A DNA stretch of 50,566 nt from an uncultured Lachnospiraceae bacterium (GTDB lineage: Bacteria > Bacillota > Clostridia > Lachnospirales > Lachnospiraceae): the NCBI GenBank assembly GCA_900316075.1, contig ONBT01000021.1:1-50566 (forward strand). Direction: 5' to 3'. A program made the position numbers and the translations under genes. How positions within the stretch are numbered: position 1 is the first letter of the stretch; the number at the start of each line of letters is the position of its first letter. Below are positions 33,167 to 42,702 of the stretch, in pieces. Under the pieces are notes generated by a model that saw only the letters and a program-made list of their open reading frames with translations, ran no database searches and was not told the DNA's origin.

Positions 33167-34131
33167 TCGGCTTCCTCCTTCTGATCGGCGGCTTCATTCT
33201 CATCTTCGTGGCGGGATGGCTCAACAATACGGCCCTCATGACCATGAGCTTTTTTCTTGTGCTTCTTTCCGGAGCGGGCCTTGTGACGACTGCTGTCTCC
33301 CTGGCCCTGCTCCGGCTCTCTCCGGTGGAGTGGACCGGCCGGGCCGAAAAGGGCCTGTCCGGAACCGTCCGCGTCCGCCTTTCTTCCGGGGTTTCGCCGA
33401 CCCTGGCGCCTTATATTATTCTCAAATATCGTTCAACAATTAATAATGTAAAGCAGAAGGGCTCTGTTCGGGCCCCTATGTATGGCGGCGCCGTCATCGA
33501 GCTGCCCTTTGAAGCTTCTGAGTGCGGCATCCTGCGCCTTTCCGTCACCTCCGTCCGGGCTGCGGACCTCTTCGGCTGGTTTTCTTTTGTCCGCCCCTGC
33601 CGGATCACTATAGAGTTTCCGGTCTTTCCGGACGATACGGCGGAGGCGCCCGGGGCAGTCCTTGCAGAAGGCAGGAAAGAAGCGGCCGGGAACAGCCGGG
33701 TGAGCGCCGCCTGGGGGACAGAAGTCCGGGACCTTTCGGCCTATCAGGCCGGGGACGAGGCCCGGTTCATCCACTGGCCGGCTTCCGCCCGCCTGGGTCA
33801 GCTCATGAAGAAAGAATATGAGGAAGAGGAGCGGGCCGTGGTTTCCTACAAGCCGGTCCTTCCTGAAACAATCGAAGATGTGGACCCGGCTTCCTGCCGG
33901 ATTTCCGCGGACATCCTGGGCCTCCTTGAAGCCGGGTATGCCGTGCAGGCAGAAGGCATGCTGATATCGTCCCGTGAGGGGCTGGATGCTTATCTTGAGG
34001 ACATCTATAAAAGAACAGGTAAAAAAGAAACTGTACGAAAGGACGAGAAGCGGCAAATCAAGACAAAAGGTTCCGAAAAATCAGCTGCTCGAAAGGCCGT
34101 ACAGGTACGGCAGGAAGGAGGCTCCTCATGA
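33163..34131 (+). CDS. DUF58 membrane protein
   Basis: The 322-residue protein has two N-terminal membrane helices (residues about 2-45), a beta-rich domain, and the DUF58 signature at about residues 190-225 (RVSAAWGTEVRDLSAYQAGD, EARFIHWPASARLGQLMKKE). The C-terminus is very basic. DUF58 proteins are partners of MoxR; the pair may assemble or regulate a membrane complex of the cell envelope. ATG 33163 overlaps the moxR stop, and the stop overlaps the transglutaminase start, so translation is coupled through all three. Two GAATAAT-type motifs lie inside the coding region. Confidence 0.9.
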   Translation: MIGFLLLIGGFILIFVAGWLNNTALMTMSFFLVLLSGAGLVTTAVSLALLRLSPVEWTGRAEKGLSGTVRVRLSSGVSPTLAPYIILKYRSTINNVKQKGSVRAPMYGGAVIELPFEASECGILRLSVTSVRAADLFGWFSFVRPCRITIEFPVFPDDTAEAPGAVLAEGRKEAAGNSRVSAAWGTEVRDLSAYQAGDEARFIHWPASARLGQLMKKEYEEEERAVVSYKPVLPETIEDVDPASCRISADILGLLEAGYAVQAEGMLISSREGLDAYLEDIYKRTGKKETVRKDEKRQIKTKGSEKSAARKAVQVRQEGGSS

Positions 34132-37013
34132 AGAAGTTCTTCCTCCGCCTGCCTGCCCAGGTCTTGCAGAGCGCCTGCCTCTTCGTCGTGGCATATACTG
34201 TTCTCCGCATTTTCGGGCGAATTTCGGTCATTGAATTTTCCCTGCGGCCGGTCTTAGGGCTCCTGGCCTATTGCCTCCTGGCGGCCGCGTTTCTTGGAGC
34301 CATGGGCCGGGAGGCCGGGGTCATCGGAACCCTGGGCATGCTGGCCGTGGTCTCTGTTTTCTGGTGGAAATATGCGGTTGACCTGGGGCAGCAGGCAGTA
34401 TATATCGTTATCTGGGCAGGAGGTGGTTATCCCAAGGACAGCCCCTTGCGTTTCGAAGTGACGGCCCTGGTCCTCTTTGCGGCCCTCTTTCTTTTTCTGC
34501 TCTTCCGCCTGCTTTCAGGTTTCCGGGCCACAGTCTTCGTTTTGTTAGCGGTCTTTATCGCCTACGTCATTGCCATGCCCCAGGCGAAAATTTCTGTGAC
34601 TGCTGCCGATGCCCTGCCCGGGATAGCGGCCATCATCGTCCTCTTCTTCGCCTCGCAGATGGAGAAAACAGAGGACCAGCATTATGGGGCCAGACTGAAG
34701 GCGGCAGGAAAAAGACGGACAGACAGGACTGGCGGGAAAGCTTCTGTTGCAAGGCGTGGATTCCGGAATGGACAGGGTAGAGAAACTGTCCGCAGTACAG
34801 AGACGGTGCCCTTCCGCAGGCAGGCTGTACGAGTACTCCTGGGTTGTGGCCTGATTTCAATCGCCCTGGCTATAGCAATTCCCGCGGCGGGCCGGCTGAC
34901 AAAGAGCCAGAGCTCCAAGGTCCGCACGGCGGCAGCCGATATCGAGCACCGGATCCGGTCGGAATATGCGAGCGCCTCCGGCCAGGCCTTCGATGTCCCC
35001 GAACTGGACGGCCGGGTCGGGCGCCAGCTCAATCGCTACACCGGGGCCGAGCAGTTCACGGCCCGCCTGGACAGTGCCCCCGTGGAAGACCTCTATATAA
35101 AAGCCTTCACGGGCGGGGCCTATAGCGATGGGAACTGGGCTGCAGAGACTGACTGGAAGACCGCAAACGACATGGCGGCCGCCCTGCGGCTGCAGCAGAA
35201 GTCCGATGCCTGGCTCTGGCAGCTCGACTGGAATTTCAATATGGGCTTATATTCCGAGCAGGACTTCCGGAGGGAGATGACGGAAGGGACCCGGATTCTT
35301 TCCGGTGAGGAGCTCCTGGGCATCCTGCCCCGGGTCTATGCCGGCCTGAACCAGGTGGCGGCTACCCGCTTCCCCGAGTTTTTCCATGCTCCGAATGCCG
35401 ACGAAGATGTGTCCCTTGACTATTTCGATGAGGACATGGCCTATTACGAGGTGCCGGTGTCTTCTTATGGCGAGGGCTATGGGGAGGACTATCTCAGCAT
35501 GCCTTTTGACCCTGCGACGATGAGCGAAGCGGACGACGTGGCGGTGAGCCGGCTTTACTTCTACGGGGGCCAGGTCTATGAGCGGACCCTGCTGGGAAAG
35601 CTGAACTTCGTGTCCGGCGGGGACGGTCCGATCCCGGAGCTGGCGGACGGTTACTATGCGGCGGCGGCAGGCACGGACGTGACGAAGTATCTGCCCGTCA
35701 CAAATCTGCGTCTGCGCCGTCCGGCCGGTTCTCAAATTTCCTGGCCTGCCCTGTCCGTCTACCTTCCCACCTACAAATCGGACGGAGCCTCCACCGACAT
35801 GGACTCGCGCCTCTTCTTCACCGGGGCCTTTCTCTCGAGGAAGGACACGGTCGGCCTCGACTGGTCCGGCATGGACGGCTACGGGGACGCCATCGCCAAG
35901 GGCCTTGCCATGAAGGACTATTATGAGAAAAACGGACTGTCCCGATACCTGTCCGTCCCGGACGGACTGTCCCGCCTTAGAGAATATGTGGCTCAGCATC
36001 CTCTGACAGATGAGGCGGAGATCACGGCCTTCATCCGCTACACCCTCGACACCCACGCCAGCTACTCTCTCCTGGCCGGAGATCCCCACGACGGGACCGA
36101 CCCGGTCGAGTACTTCCTCTTCGACAGTCACCGGGGCTATTGCGAGCAGTATGCGAGCGCGGCCACCCTAATGTACCGCCTCTACGGGATTCCCGCCCGC
36201 TACGTCACGGGCTACCGGGTGAAGCAGGAAGAGTTTTCCGCCCAGGAGACGGATGGCTCCTGGACCGCTCAAGTGCCCGACCGGGATGCCCACGCCTGGG
36301 TCGAGCTCTACTTTCCGACTGTCGGCTGGACCCCGGTCGAAATGACGGTGACGGGGGAGCAGAACCCGGAAACCCTTGTCTATCCAGGCCTGACGGAGGG
36401 GGAGCTCACTCAGATCCGCCAGGAGAAGGGCTGGACGAAGGAGACGGTCTCCGCTGACAGACCCGAAGCGGATGATACAAATGATACTAATGTAACCCCC
36501 CAGGCAGCCCCTTCGGCCGCAACAGGGTCGGCAGCCGCGCAAACTACAAGTGAAAATGCCGGCGGCCATGCGGTCGAACTCAATGCAAAAACTGTCTGTC
36601 TGCTGCGGACTATTCTGATCATCGCAGTCTGCGCGGTTTTGCTGCTTGTCCTGCTGCTCCTCCTGCGGCACTACTATCGCACCCTGCGCCCCGCCAAGGT
36701 TGGCCGGGCCTTCGAGCGGCGATTCGGCAAATGCGGGCGGGCCTTCGGGCACCACGACCGGAAGGCTGTCCGGGCCTTCAAGAGCCGCCACAGAAAATCC
36801 TTCGAGGATTTCGGGCATCGTTCCGGGGCGACAGGGCTCCGTATCGAGTCCAGGGATTTTGCAGCCAAAGCGGCGGCCGCCTTCCCGGACATCCCGGAAG
36901 CCGATTTTGCGGCCTTCCGGGCGGCCGTCCTTTCCGATGCCTACAATGCCCCGGCCGACGAAGCGACGGCGGAACAGGTGCGGGAATTCTATCGACGAGT
37001 CCGTCGGGGCTAA
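34128..37013 (+). CDS. Transglutaminase-like membrane protein
   Basis: A 961-residue protein: six to seven N-terminal membrane helices (residues about 5-190), a helix near 235-255, a long extracytoplasmic region, the transglutaminase core (HRGYCEQYASAATLMYRLYG, Cys about 673; DAHAWVELYF, His about 723), a Thr/Ala-rich linker, a membrane helix near 825-845 and a basic cytoplasmic tail. These proteins (DUF3488 class) may crosslink or cleave peptides at the cell surface. It ends the MoxR-DUF58 operon, whose stop-start overlaps show coupling. The basic, aromatic-rich repeats in the tail (FERRFGKCGRAFGHHDRKAV, RAFKSRHRKSFEDFGH) are unusual. Confidence 0.88.
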   Translation: MKKFFLRLPAQVLQSACLFVVAYTVLRIFGRISVIEFSLRPVLGLLAYCLLAAAFLGAMGREAGVIGTLGMLAVVSVFWWKYAVDLGQQAVYIVIWAGGGYPKDSPLRFEVTALVLFAALFLFLLFRLLSGFRATVFVLLAVFIAYVIAMPQAKISVTAADALPGIAAIIVLFFASQMEKTEDQHYGARLKAAGKRRTDRTGGKASVARRGFRNGQGRETVRSTETVPFRRQAVRVLLGCGLISIALAIAIPAAGRLTKSQSSKVRTAAADIEHRIRSEYASASGQAFDVPELDGRVGRQLNRYTGAEQFTARLDSAPVEDLYIKAFTGGAYSDGNWAAETDWKTANDMAAALRLQQKSDAWLWQLDWNFNMGLYSEQDFRREMTEGTRILSGEELLGILPRVYAGLNQVAATRFPEFFHAPNADEDVSLDYFDEDMAYYEVPVSSYGEGYGEDYLSMPFDPATMSEADDVAVSRLYFYGGQVYERTLLGKLNFVSGGDGPIPELADGYYAAAAGTDVTKYLPVTNLRLRRPAGSQISWPALSVYLPTYKSDGASTDMDSRLFFTGAFLSRKDTVGLDWSGMDGYGDAIAKGLAMKDYYEKNGLSRYLSVPDGLSRLREYVAQHPLTDEAEITAFIRYTLDTHASYSLLAGDPHDGTDPVEYFLFDSHRGYCEQYASAATLMYRLYGIPARYVTGYRVKQEEFSAQETDGSWTAQVPDRDAHAWVELYFPTVGWTPVEMTVTGEQNPETLVYPGLTEGELTQIRQEKGWTKETVSADRPEADDTNDTNVTPQAAPSAATGSAAAQTTSENAGGHAVELNAKTVCLLRTILIIAVCAVLLLVLLLLLRHYYRTLRPAKVGRAFERRFGKCGRAFGHHDRKAVRAFKSRHRKSFEDFGHRSGATGLRIESRDFAAKAAAAFPDIPEADFAAFRAAVLSDAYNAPADEATAEQVREFYRRVRRG

Positions 37014-37026
37014 TATCGGAAATGCG

Positions 37027-37290
37027 AGAAATTTGCAGATTTTAGGAAGATTCTTCTCTTTCTCCGGCGGCCGCGCCCGGGGCCCGAGTTGGGGAAAGGA
37101 GAAATTTGCAGATTTTAGGAAGATTCTTCTCTTTCTCTGGCGGCCGCGCCCGGGGCCCGAGTTGGGGAAAGGAGAAGTTTGCAGATTTTAGGAAGATTCT
37201 TCTCTTTCTCCGGCGGCCGCGCCCGGGGCTCGAGTTGGGAAAAGGAGAAATTTGCAGATTTTTAGAAGATTCTTCTCCCTTCCTGGCGGC
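37027..37290. repeat. 73-bp tandem repeat, nearly four copies
   Basis: The word GCAGATTTT recurs at 37035, 37108, 37181 and 37254, exactly 73 bp apart. The unit joins an AT-rich block (AAATTTGCAGATTTTAGGAA) to a GC-rich block (CGGCGGCCGCGCCCGGGG). Since 73 is not a multiple of 3 and both strands stay open, it is not coding. It fills the gap between the transglutaminase stop and the SRP RNA promoter. Confidence 0.95.
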
Positions 37291-37325
37291 CGCTCTTGCT
37301 GTCAGCACCGACGGCGCCCTTTTCG

Positions 37326-37354
37326 TTGACACGCAAATTCAAACAGGGTATTAT
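37326..37354 (+). promoter_or_regulatory. Promoter of the SRP RNA gene
   Basis: TTGACA at 37326-37331, 17-bp spacer, TATTAT at 37349-37354; start expected near 37361. Confidence 0.85.
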
Positions 37355-37360
37355 GGACGG

Positions 37361-37585
37361 GTCTGGGCGGAGTCGGCCCATAGCCGCCGCCTGCGACAGC
37401 GCCATTCATAAGCAGCGTTGAGATTCGGGTCTCGCGCAACGGACGCCCGTGAACCGTGTCAGGTCAGGAATGAAGCAGCACTAAGCGGGATTGTGCGTGT
37501 GCCGTGAGGTCACCTGAGTTGAGCCGGCTGTGAAGACAAGCGCCCGCAGGCGGCAGCTATGGGCCGAACGCACAGATAGCAAACG
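37361..37585 (+). ncRNA. ffs: Signal recognition particle RNA (large, Alu-type)
   Basis: The SRP54-binding core is clear: GTCAGGTCAGGAATGAAGCA followed by GC (37458-37479), with the GGAA tetraloop and the asymmetric AAGCAG loop. The usual closing CC/GG bases of the tetraloop stem are CA/TG here, a paired change that keeps the stem. The 5' GGCCCATAG (37375-37383) pairs with CTATGGGCC (37557-37565), closing a long rod of Firmicute large SRP RNA. The 3' end is approximate; no clear T-tract follows. Confidence 0.88.
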
Positions 37586-37611
37586 GCGGCCAGAGAACAG
37601 TTCCAAGGCGG

Positions 37612-37680
37612 AGGCTGCGTGAGGGCTTGCTTTCTGCGTAGAGGCCGGGCTCCGTGTGAGAGCTTGCTTTCCGCGTGGGC
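37612..37680 (+). repeat. Short imperfect direct repeat after SRP RNA
   Basis: GCGTGAGGGCTTGCTTTCTGCGT at about 37617-37639 returns as CGTGTGAGAGCTTGCTTTCCGCGT at about 37653-37676 (shared core GCTTGCTTTCYGCGT). Function unknown; it may be part of the SRP 3' processing region. Confidence 0.6.
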
Positions 37681-37722
37681 GTTCTGCATTAGTCATAAAA
37701 GTCATTGTTCGGAGGAAATGTC

Positions 37723-38634
37723 ATGTCTGCACAGGAAAAGACGGAAGACGTCCTCAGACGGATTCATATATTATTCTCAAAAGCCCTTCCCTACGGCAAC
37801 AGCAAACGGACGGTCATCATCGACAAGAACGACATGATGGACCTTTTGAAGGAGCTCAATTCCTGCATGTACGAGCTGCAGGAGGAGTACGAGATGACGG
37901 CGGCCTCCCGGGACAAGGCGGATCGCAAGCAGGCGAAGAAGAACGAGGACATGCTCTTCGAGGCCAAACGCAACGCGGACGATATCTACGCCGCATCCGT
38001 CATGTATTCCGACCGGTCCCTCGTCGAAGTGGAAGAGGGCATTGACGCGGCCGTCGAGCAGATGAACGCCGTCCATGAGGAGCTTCTCGCCCGCATGGAG
38101 GAGAAGAAGCAGGAGGTTCGCAAAAACCGCCTCGAGCTCAAGGGCACCCTTTCAGATCTCATCGATACCCAGAAATACATTCATTTAATAGAAGACGAAA
38201 ACGCCCGCCTGGCCAAGGCCAAAGCCGCCGGAATGCCCACGGGCTATGCCGAGGACGAGGCGCCCATGTACGCCGACGTCCAGCCGGAGATTATAGTCAA
38301 CCAGGACTACTTTCAGGAGACCGGGACCTCCATGGACGACATCCGGGAAGGGGCCGGAAACGTCCGGATCGTAAGCGCCAAGGGCGATGCGGCAGAAACC
38401 GGAACTGATACTTCGGCAGCAGGCGCATCCGGGTCCGGCGCAGCATCTGACGATTCTGTGAATTCGGCCGGAGCCGGGGCAGCAGGCGGCTCCCTGACGG
38501 AAGAACAGATCAAAGCCATGTCCGAAGATCTGGACAACGATTATTTCAACTGGAAGGACGGGCAGGCGGACACTTCCGAAAAGGACGAAAAAAAGAAGCA
38601 CTCTTTCCCCTTCTTCGGGAAGAAAAACGACTGA
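37723..38634 (+). CDS. Coiled-coil hypothetical protein
   Basis: A 303-residue cytoplasmic protein with long coiled-coil helices (residues about 25-165; NSCMYELQEEYEMTAASRDK, RMEEKKQEVRKNRLELKGTL), then an acidic, Ala/Gly/Ser-rich linker and a basic end (EKKKHSFPFFGKKND). It is somewhat like DivIVA- or ATP-synthase b-like coiled proteins but I do not recognise a family. GGAGG lies 7 bases before ATG 37723. It is encoded between the SRP RNA and the hydratase gene, 61 bp from the latter. Confidence 0.72.
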   Translation: MSAQEKTEDVLRRIHILFSKALPYGNSKRTVIIDKNDMMDLLKELNSCMYELQEEYEMTAASRDKADRKQAKKNEDMLFEAKRNADDIYAASVMYSDRSLVEVEEGIDAAVEQMNAVHEELLARMEEKKQEVRKNRLELKGTLSDLIDTQKYIHLIEDENARLAKAKAAGMPTGYAEDEAPMYADVQPEIIVNQDYFQETGTSMDDIREGAGNVRIVSAKGDAAETGTDTSAAGASGSGAASDDSVNSAGAGAAGGSLTEEQIKAMSEDLDNDYFNWKDGQADTSEKDEKKKHSFPFFGKKND

Positions 38635-38695
38635 AGTTTCACGTGAAACATGCGTTCGATTTGTAAGATTGCTATAGGATGAGCAGGAGGCTTGA

Positions 38696-40990
38696 ATGAA
38701 GCTTTACGACAAGGGTGTGTATCTGGTAAACGGGACAGAGCTTGTGGAAGACGGGCCGGAGACGGCTGCGGCGCTTTCCGCCAGGGGGAAGACTGCGGAC
38801 AAGGCGGCGGCTGCGAAGGCGACCATGGCCTGGGGCATTCTGCACAGCCACAACGTGTCCGGGGACGATGAGAAACTCAATATCAAGTTCGACAAGCTGA
38901 CCAGCCACGATATTACATATGTAGGCATTATCCAGACGGCGCGGGCTTCGGGCCTCGAGAAGTTCCCGATTCCCTACGTCCTGACCAACTGCCACAACAG
39001 CCTCTGCGCGGTTGGCGGCACCATCAATGAGGACGACCACATGTTCGGCCTCTCTGCGGCCAAGAAGTACGGGGGCATCTACGTACCCCCTCATCAGGCC
39101 GTCATCCACCAGTTCGCCCGGGAGATGCTTGCAGAAGGCGGAGCCATGATTCTGGGATCCGATTCCCACACCCGCTACGGGGCCCTGGGCACCATGGCTA
39201 TGGGCGAGGGCGGGCCGGAGCTCGTGAAGCAGCTCCTGGGCAAGACCTATGATATCGATATGCCGGGCGTGGTGGCTGTATACCTCAAGGGATCGCCGGT
39301 CTTCGGTGTGGGTCCCCAGGATATCGCTCTGGCCATCATCGGGGCCGTCTTCAAGAACGGGTACGTGAAGAACAAAGTCATGGAGTTCGTGGGACCCGGC
39401 GTCGCAAATCTTTCCATGGACTACCGGATCGGGGTCGACGTCATGACGACTGAGACCACCTGCCTTTCCTCCATCTGGAAGACGGATGAGAAGACGAAGG
39501 AATTCTACGAAATCCACGGACGGGAAGGAGCCTATAAGGAACTTCAGCCCGGAGACACAGCCTACTACGACGGGGCCATTGAAATTGACCTCTCCGAAAT
39601 CCGTCCCATGATTGCCATGCCCTTCCACCCGTCCAATACTTATACGGTGGCTGAGGTCAAGGCCAATCTTTCCGATGTCCTTCACGAGGTGGAGGAGCGG
39701 GCCAAGGTTTCCTTCGGGGACAAGATCGATTATTCCCTCAAAGACAAGGTCCGGGACGGAAAGCTTTACGTGGACCAGGGCGTCATCGCCGGCTGCGCCG
39801 GCGGCGGCTATGAAAATATCTGCGACGCGGCAGATATCCTGCGCGGAAAGTACATCGGAGCGGACGAATTCACCCTGTCCGTATATCCGGCTTCCATGCC
39901 CATCTACATGCAGCTCGTGAAGAACGGCCGCATGGCGGACATCCTGGAAACGGGCGCTGTCGTCAAGACCTGCTTCTGCGGTCCCTGCTTCGGAGCCGGC
40001 GACACCCCGGCAAACAACGCATTCTCCATCCGCCACTCGACCCGGAACTTCCCCAACCGCGAGGGCTCCAAGGTCCAGGAGGGGCAGATTTCCTCTGTCG
40101 CCCTCATGGATGCCCGGTCCATCGCGGCAACCGCCGCAAATAAGGGCTTCCTTACCGGAGCCGACGAGCTCGAGGGCATCGACTTCACGAAGCCTCAATA
40201 CTTCTTCGATTCAAAGATTTATGAGAACCGGGTATATGACTCTCATGGAGAGGCCCATCCGGAAGAGCCCCTGACCTTCGGGCCCAATATCAAGGACTGG
40301 CCCGAGATGCCGGCCCTGCCGGAGAACCTGATTCTGAAGGTGGTTTCCGAGATTCACGACCCTGTCACGACGACGGATGAGCTGATTCCCTCCGGGGAGA
40401 CTTCTTCCTACCGGTCCAATCCCCTGCGCCTGTCCGAATTCGCCCTTTCCCGGAAGGATCCCGCCTATGTGGGCCGGGCCAAGGAAGTGAAGAAGGCCGA
40501 AGACGCCCTGATGGGCGGCGGCTGCGCCGGAGAAGTCCTGCCGGAGCTTCGGGAAGTCATGGGCATCATCCACCAGACCTTCCCTGAGGTTCAGCACGGG
40601 AACTTCGGCGTCGGTTCGACCATCTTTGCCGTCAAACCCGGCGACGGCAGCGCCCGGGAACAGGCGGCTTCCTGCCAGAAGGTTCTGGGCGGCTGGGCCA
40701 ATATCGCCAACGACTATGCGACCAAGCGCTATCGCAGCAACCTCATCAACTGGGGCATGCTGCCCTTCCGCATTGCCACTTCCGATACGGACCTTCCCTT
40801 TGCAAATGGGGACTACATCCTGATTCCGGGCATCCTCGACGCGGTGAAATCAAAGAAGGAAAGCATCGACGCCTACACCGTACAGGCCGACGGTCTGAAG
40901 AAATTCGAGCTCACCCTCGGGGAGCTGACGGACGATGAGCGGACCATTATTGAAGACGGCTGCCTCATCAATTATTACAGGAATCACTGA
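38696..40990 (+). CDS. Aconitase-family hydratase
   Basis: A 764-residue aconitase-family hydratase. Conserved parts include [20 protein letters not shown] (residues about 153-172) and the three iron-sulfur cysteines in TNCHNSLC-like and [10 protein letters not shown] / [10 protein letters not shown] contexts; the C-terminal swivel domain carries the GVGSTIF and [12 protein letters not shown] blocks. It is of the putative Aquifex/clostridial type rather than classical AcnA or AcnB, so the substrate may be citrate/isocitrate or a related hydroxy acid. AGGAGG precedes the ATG. The AI-2E-type permease gene begins 5 bp after its stop, so both are in one operon. Confidence 0.85.
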   Translation: MKLYDKGVYLVNGTELVEDGPETAAALSARGKTADKAAAAKATMAWGILHSHNVSGDDEKLNIKFDKLTSHDITYVGIIQTARASGLEKFPIPYVLTNCHNSLCAVGGTINEDDHMFGLSAAKKYGGIYVPPHQAVIHQFAREMLAEGGAMILGSDSHTRYGALGTMAMGEGGPELVKQLLGKTYDIDMPGVVAVYLKGSPVFGVGPQDIALAIIGAVFKNGYVKNKVMEFVGPGVANLSMDYRIGVDVMTTETTCLSSIWKTDEKTKEFYEIHGREGAYKELQPGDTAYYDGAIEIDLSEIRPMIAMPFHPSNTYTVAEVKANLSDVLHEVEERAKVSFGDKIDYSLKDKVRDGKLYVDQGVIAGCAGGGYENICDAADILRGKYIGADEFTLSVYPASMPIYMQLVKNGRMADILETGAVVKTCFCGPCFGAGDTPANNAFSIRHSTRNFPNREGSKVQEGQISSVALMDARSIAATAANKGFLTGADELEGIDFTKPQYFFDSKIYENRVYDSHGEAHPEEPLTFGPNIKDWPEMPALPENLILKVVSEIHDPVTTTDELIPSGETSSYRSNPLRLSEFALSRKDPAYVGRAKEVKKAEDALMGGGCAGEVLPELREVMGIIHQTFPEVQHGNFGVGSTIFAVKPGDGSAREQAASCQKVLGGWANIANDYATKRYRSNLINWGMLPFRIATSDTDLPFANGDYILIPGILDAVKSKKESIDAYTVQADGLKKFELTLGELTDDERTIIEDGCLINYYRNH

Positions 40991-40995
40991 AAATC

Positions 40996-42378
40996 ATGGC
41001 TGAAGAGGAAACAAAAAGAGAACATCAGGTGACCAGGGACCAGTACCGCTTCTACCTCGTGCGGGCTTCCGTCATCGTCCTGGCGGCCATCGTCGTCATC
41101 ATCTTCTATTTCTGCGTCAAGCGCTATGACGGCATTGCGGAAGGCCTGAAGACCCTGAACACGGCCCTGGCCCCCATTATCATAGGCTTCGTGACGGCCT
41201 TCCTCCTGAACCCCATCATGAAGGCACTGGAAAAGGCCATGCTGCCCTATTTCCTGGGGAGGACGAAGAACGAGACAAAGACCCGCCACCGGGTGCGTAC
41301 CTCCTGCTCCCTGATTTCCCTGGCGATTCTGATTGCCCTTGTCGCTTTCTTCCTGTCCGCGGTCATCCCCCAGATTGTATCCACGGTCAATGATCTCATT
41401 AATAATATAAATGACCAGATCGTCGGCGTCCTCGACTGGGCGGACAAGATCACCGGAGGCCGCTTCCATAGGCAGCTGTCGAGCGCCAAGGAAGACAAAA
41501 ACATCACAAATGCTCTGAATTCAGCCCTGACCTACGTGCAGGACTACCTCCACCTGGGCAGCAACGACGATGTCGTCAACACCCTGACCAGCTGGGGAGC
41601 CAGCATTGGCAAGGGCATCTTCAACGGCATCCTGGGCATGATCGTCTCGGTCTATGTCCTGGTGGAAAAGGACGTCTTCAAGAGCCATACGAAGAAGCTG
41701 ATCTACGGCATCTTCAAGACAAGCCACGCGAACGTGGTTCTGGATGTGGGCCGCAAGACGAAGGAAGTCTTCTACGGCTTCATCGTCGGGAAGATCATCG
41801 ATTCCCTGATCATCGGGGTCATCTGCTACATCTGCATGCTGATCCTCCGCTTCCCCTATCCGGTCCTCTGCTCGGTCATCATCGGCGTGACGAATATCAT
41901 CCCTGTCTTCGGCCCCTATATCGGCGCCGTTCCGACGGTCATCCTGGTCTTCATGAACAACCCCGTCAAGGGCATCTACATGCTGATCTTCGTCATTATT
42001 CTGCAGCAGATTGACGGAAACATCATCGGACCGGCCATCCTGGGCAACTCCACGGGCCTGTCCTCCTTCTGGGTGGTCTTTGCCATCACCCTGGGCGGCG
42101 GCCTCTTCGGCATTCCGGGCATGATCATCGGCGTCCCGGTCGTGGCCGTCCTCTACTATATCGGCAGCCTGATCGCCAATTGGGCCATCACAAAGCGCGG
42201 CCTGCCGACGGATTCGACCCGGTATACCCAGCTCAAGGCCGTGGACCCGGAAAGCAAAGAGCTCATACAGAAAACGCCGGAGGAGATTGCCAACAGCGAC
42301 GGCGTGAAGAAGACCTTCATGAGCGGCGGCATCGCGAAACTGAAGAAGTACCTGAAGGGGCGGAAAAAGAAGCATTAA
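40996..42378 (+). CDS. AI-2E/YtvI-family membrane permease
   Basis: A 460-residue membrane protein with about eight hydrophobic segments and family blocks GIFNGILGMIVSVYVLVEKD, IIPVFGPYIGAVPTVILVF and QQIDGNIIGPAILG. The family includes autoinducer-2 exporters and sodium/proton antiporters; the substrate is not predictable. There is no strong ribosome site, which fits re-initiation after the hydratase stop 5 bp upstream. The C-terminal cytoplasmic tail is basic. Confidence 0.88.
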   Translation: MAEEETKREHQVTRDQYRFYLVRASVIVLAAIVVIIFYFCVKRYDGIAEGLKTLNTALAPIIIGFVTAFLLNPIMKALEKAMLPYFLGRTKNETKTRHRVRTSCSLISLAILIALVAFFLSAVIPQIVSTVNDLINNINDQIVGVLDWADKITGGRFHRQLSSAKEDKNITNALNSALTYVQDYLHLGSNDDVVNTLTSWGASIGKGIFNGILGMIVSVYVLVEKDVFKSHTKKLIYGIFKTSHANVVLDVGRKTKEVFYGFIVGKIIDSLIIGVICYICMLILRFPYPVLCSVIIGVTNIIPVFGPYIGAVPTVILVFMNNPVKGIYMLIFVIILQQIDGNIIGPAILGNSTGLSSFWVVFAITLGGGLFGIPGMIIGVPVVAVLYYIGSLIANWAITKRGLPTDSTRYTQLKAVDPESKELIQKTPEEIANSDGVKKTFMSGGIAKLKKYLKGRKKKH

Positions 42379-42546
42379 TAATGTGGGAGCCGGGCAGCCG
42401 GCTCCCATTTCTGTTGGCGGGTTTGCCCGTTCATTATCTGCCCGAATTTTTGGAGAACAAAAATTCCGCCCACAAAATTCCTTTATTCCCCGCTTTAAAT
42501 GGGGTACAATAATCCAAAGTATACCCTTGCAACTTTTTTTATTCAG

Positions 42547-42671
42547 AAGCCCAAACTCGAATTCCTTCGGAATTCTCGTTGTTTGGGCTTCCGGGCGGCT
42601 TCGCCGCCAGGCCGCAGAAAATGCACAAACGCTTATGAATGCAGGCATTCAACGCGCTTATGCATTTTCTG
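42547..42671 (+). promoter_or_regulatory. Three stacked hairpins before the TPR/AAA gene
   Basis: Hairpin 1: AAGCCCAAACTCGAATTCC with its complement around a TTCG loop (42547-42590). Hairpin 2: GGCGG/CCGCC around 42594-42608. Hairpin 3: CAGAAAATGCA (42615-42625) with TGCATTTTCTG (42661-42671), enclosing TGAATGC/GCATTCA. None ends in a T-tract on the plus strand, and hairpin 3 ends 32 bp before the start codon, so a structured leader is likely. The rest of the 42379-42702 gap shows nothing else. Confidence 0.65.
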
Positions 42672-42702
42672 TGCTGAATAGTTACACATATGGTGAAAGA
42701 AA

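Noticed and set aside
37042-37332. Open frames through the 73-bp repeats.
   Set aside because: The unit length is not a multiple of three and frames exist on both strands only because the repeat lacks stops.
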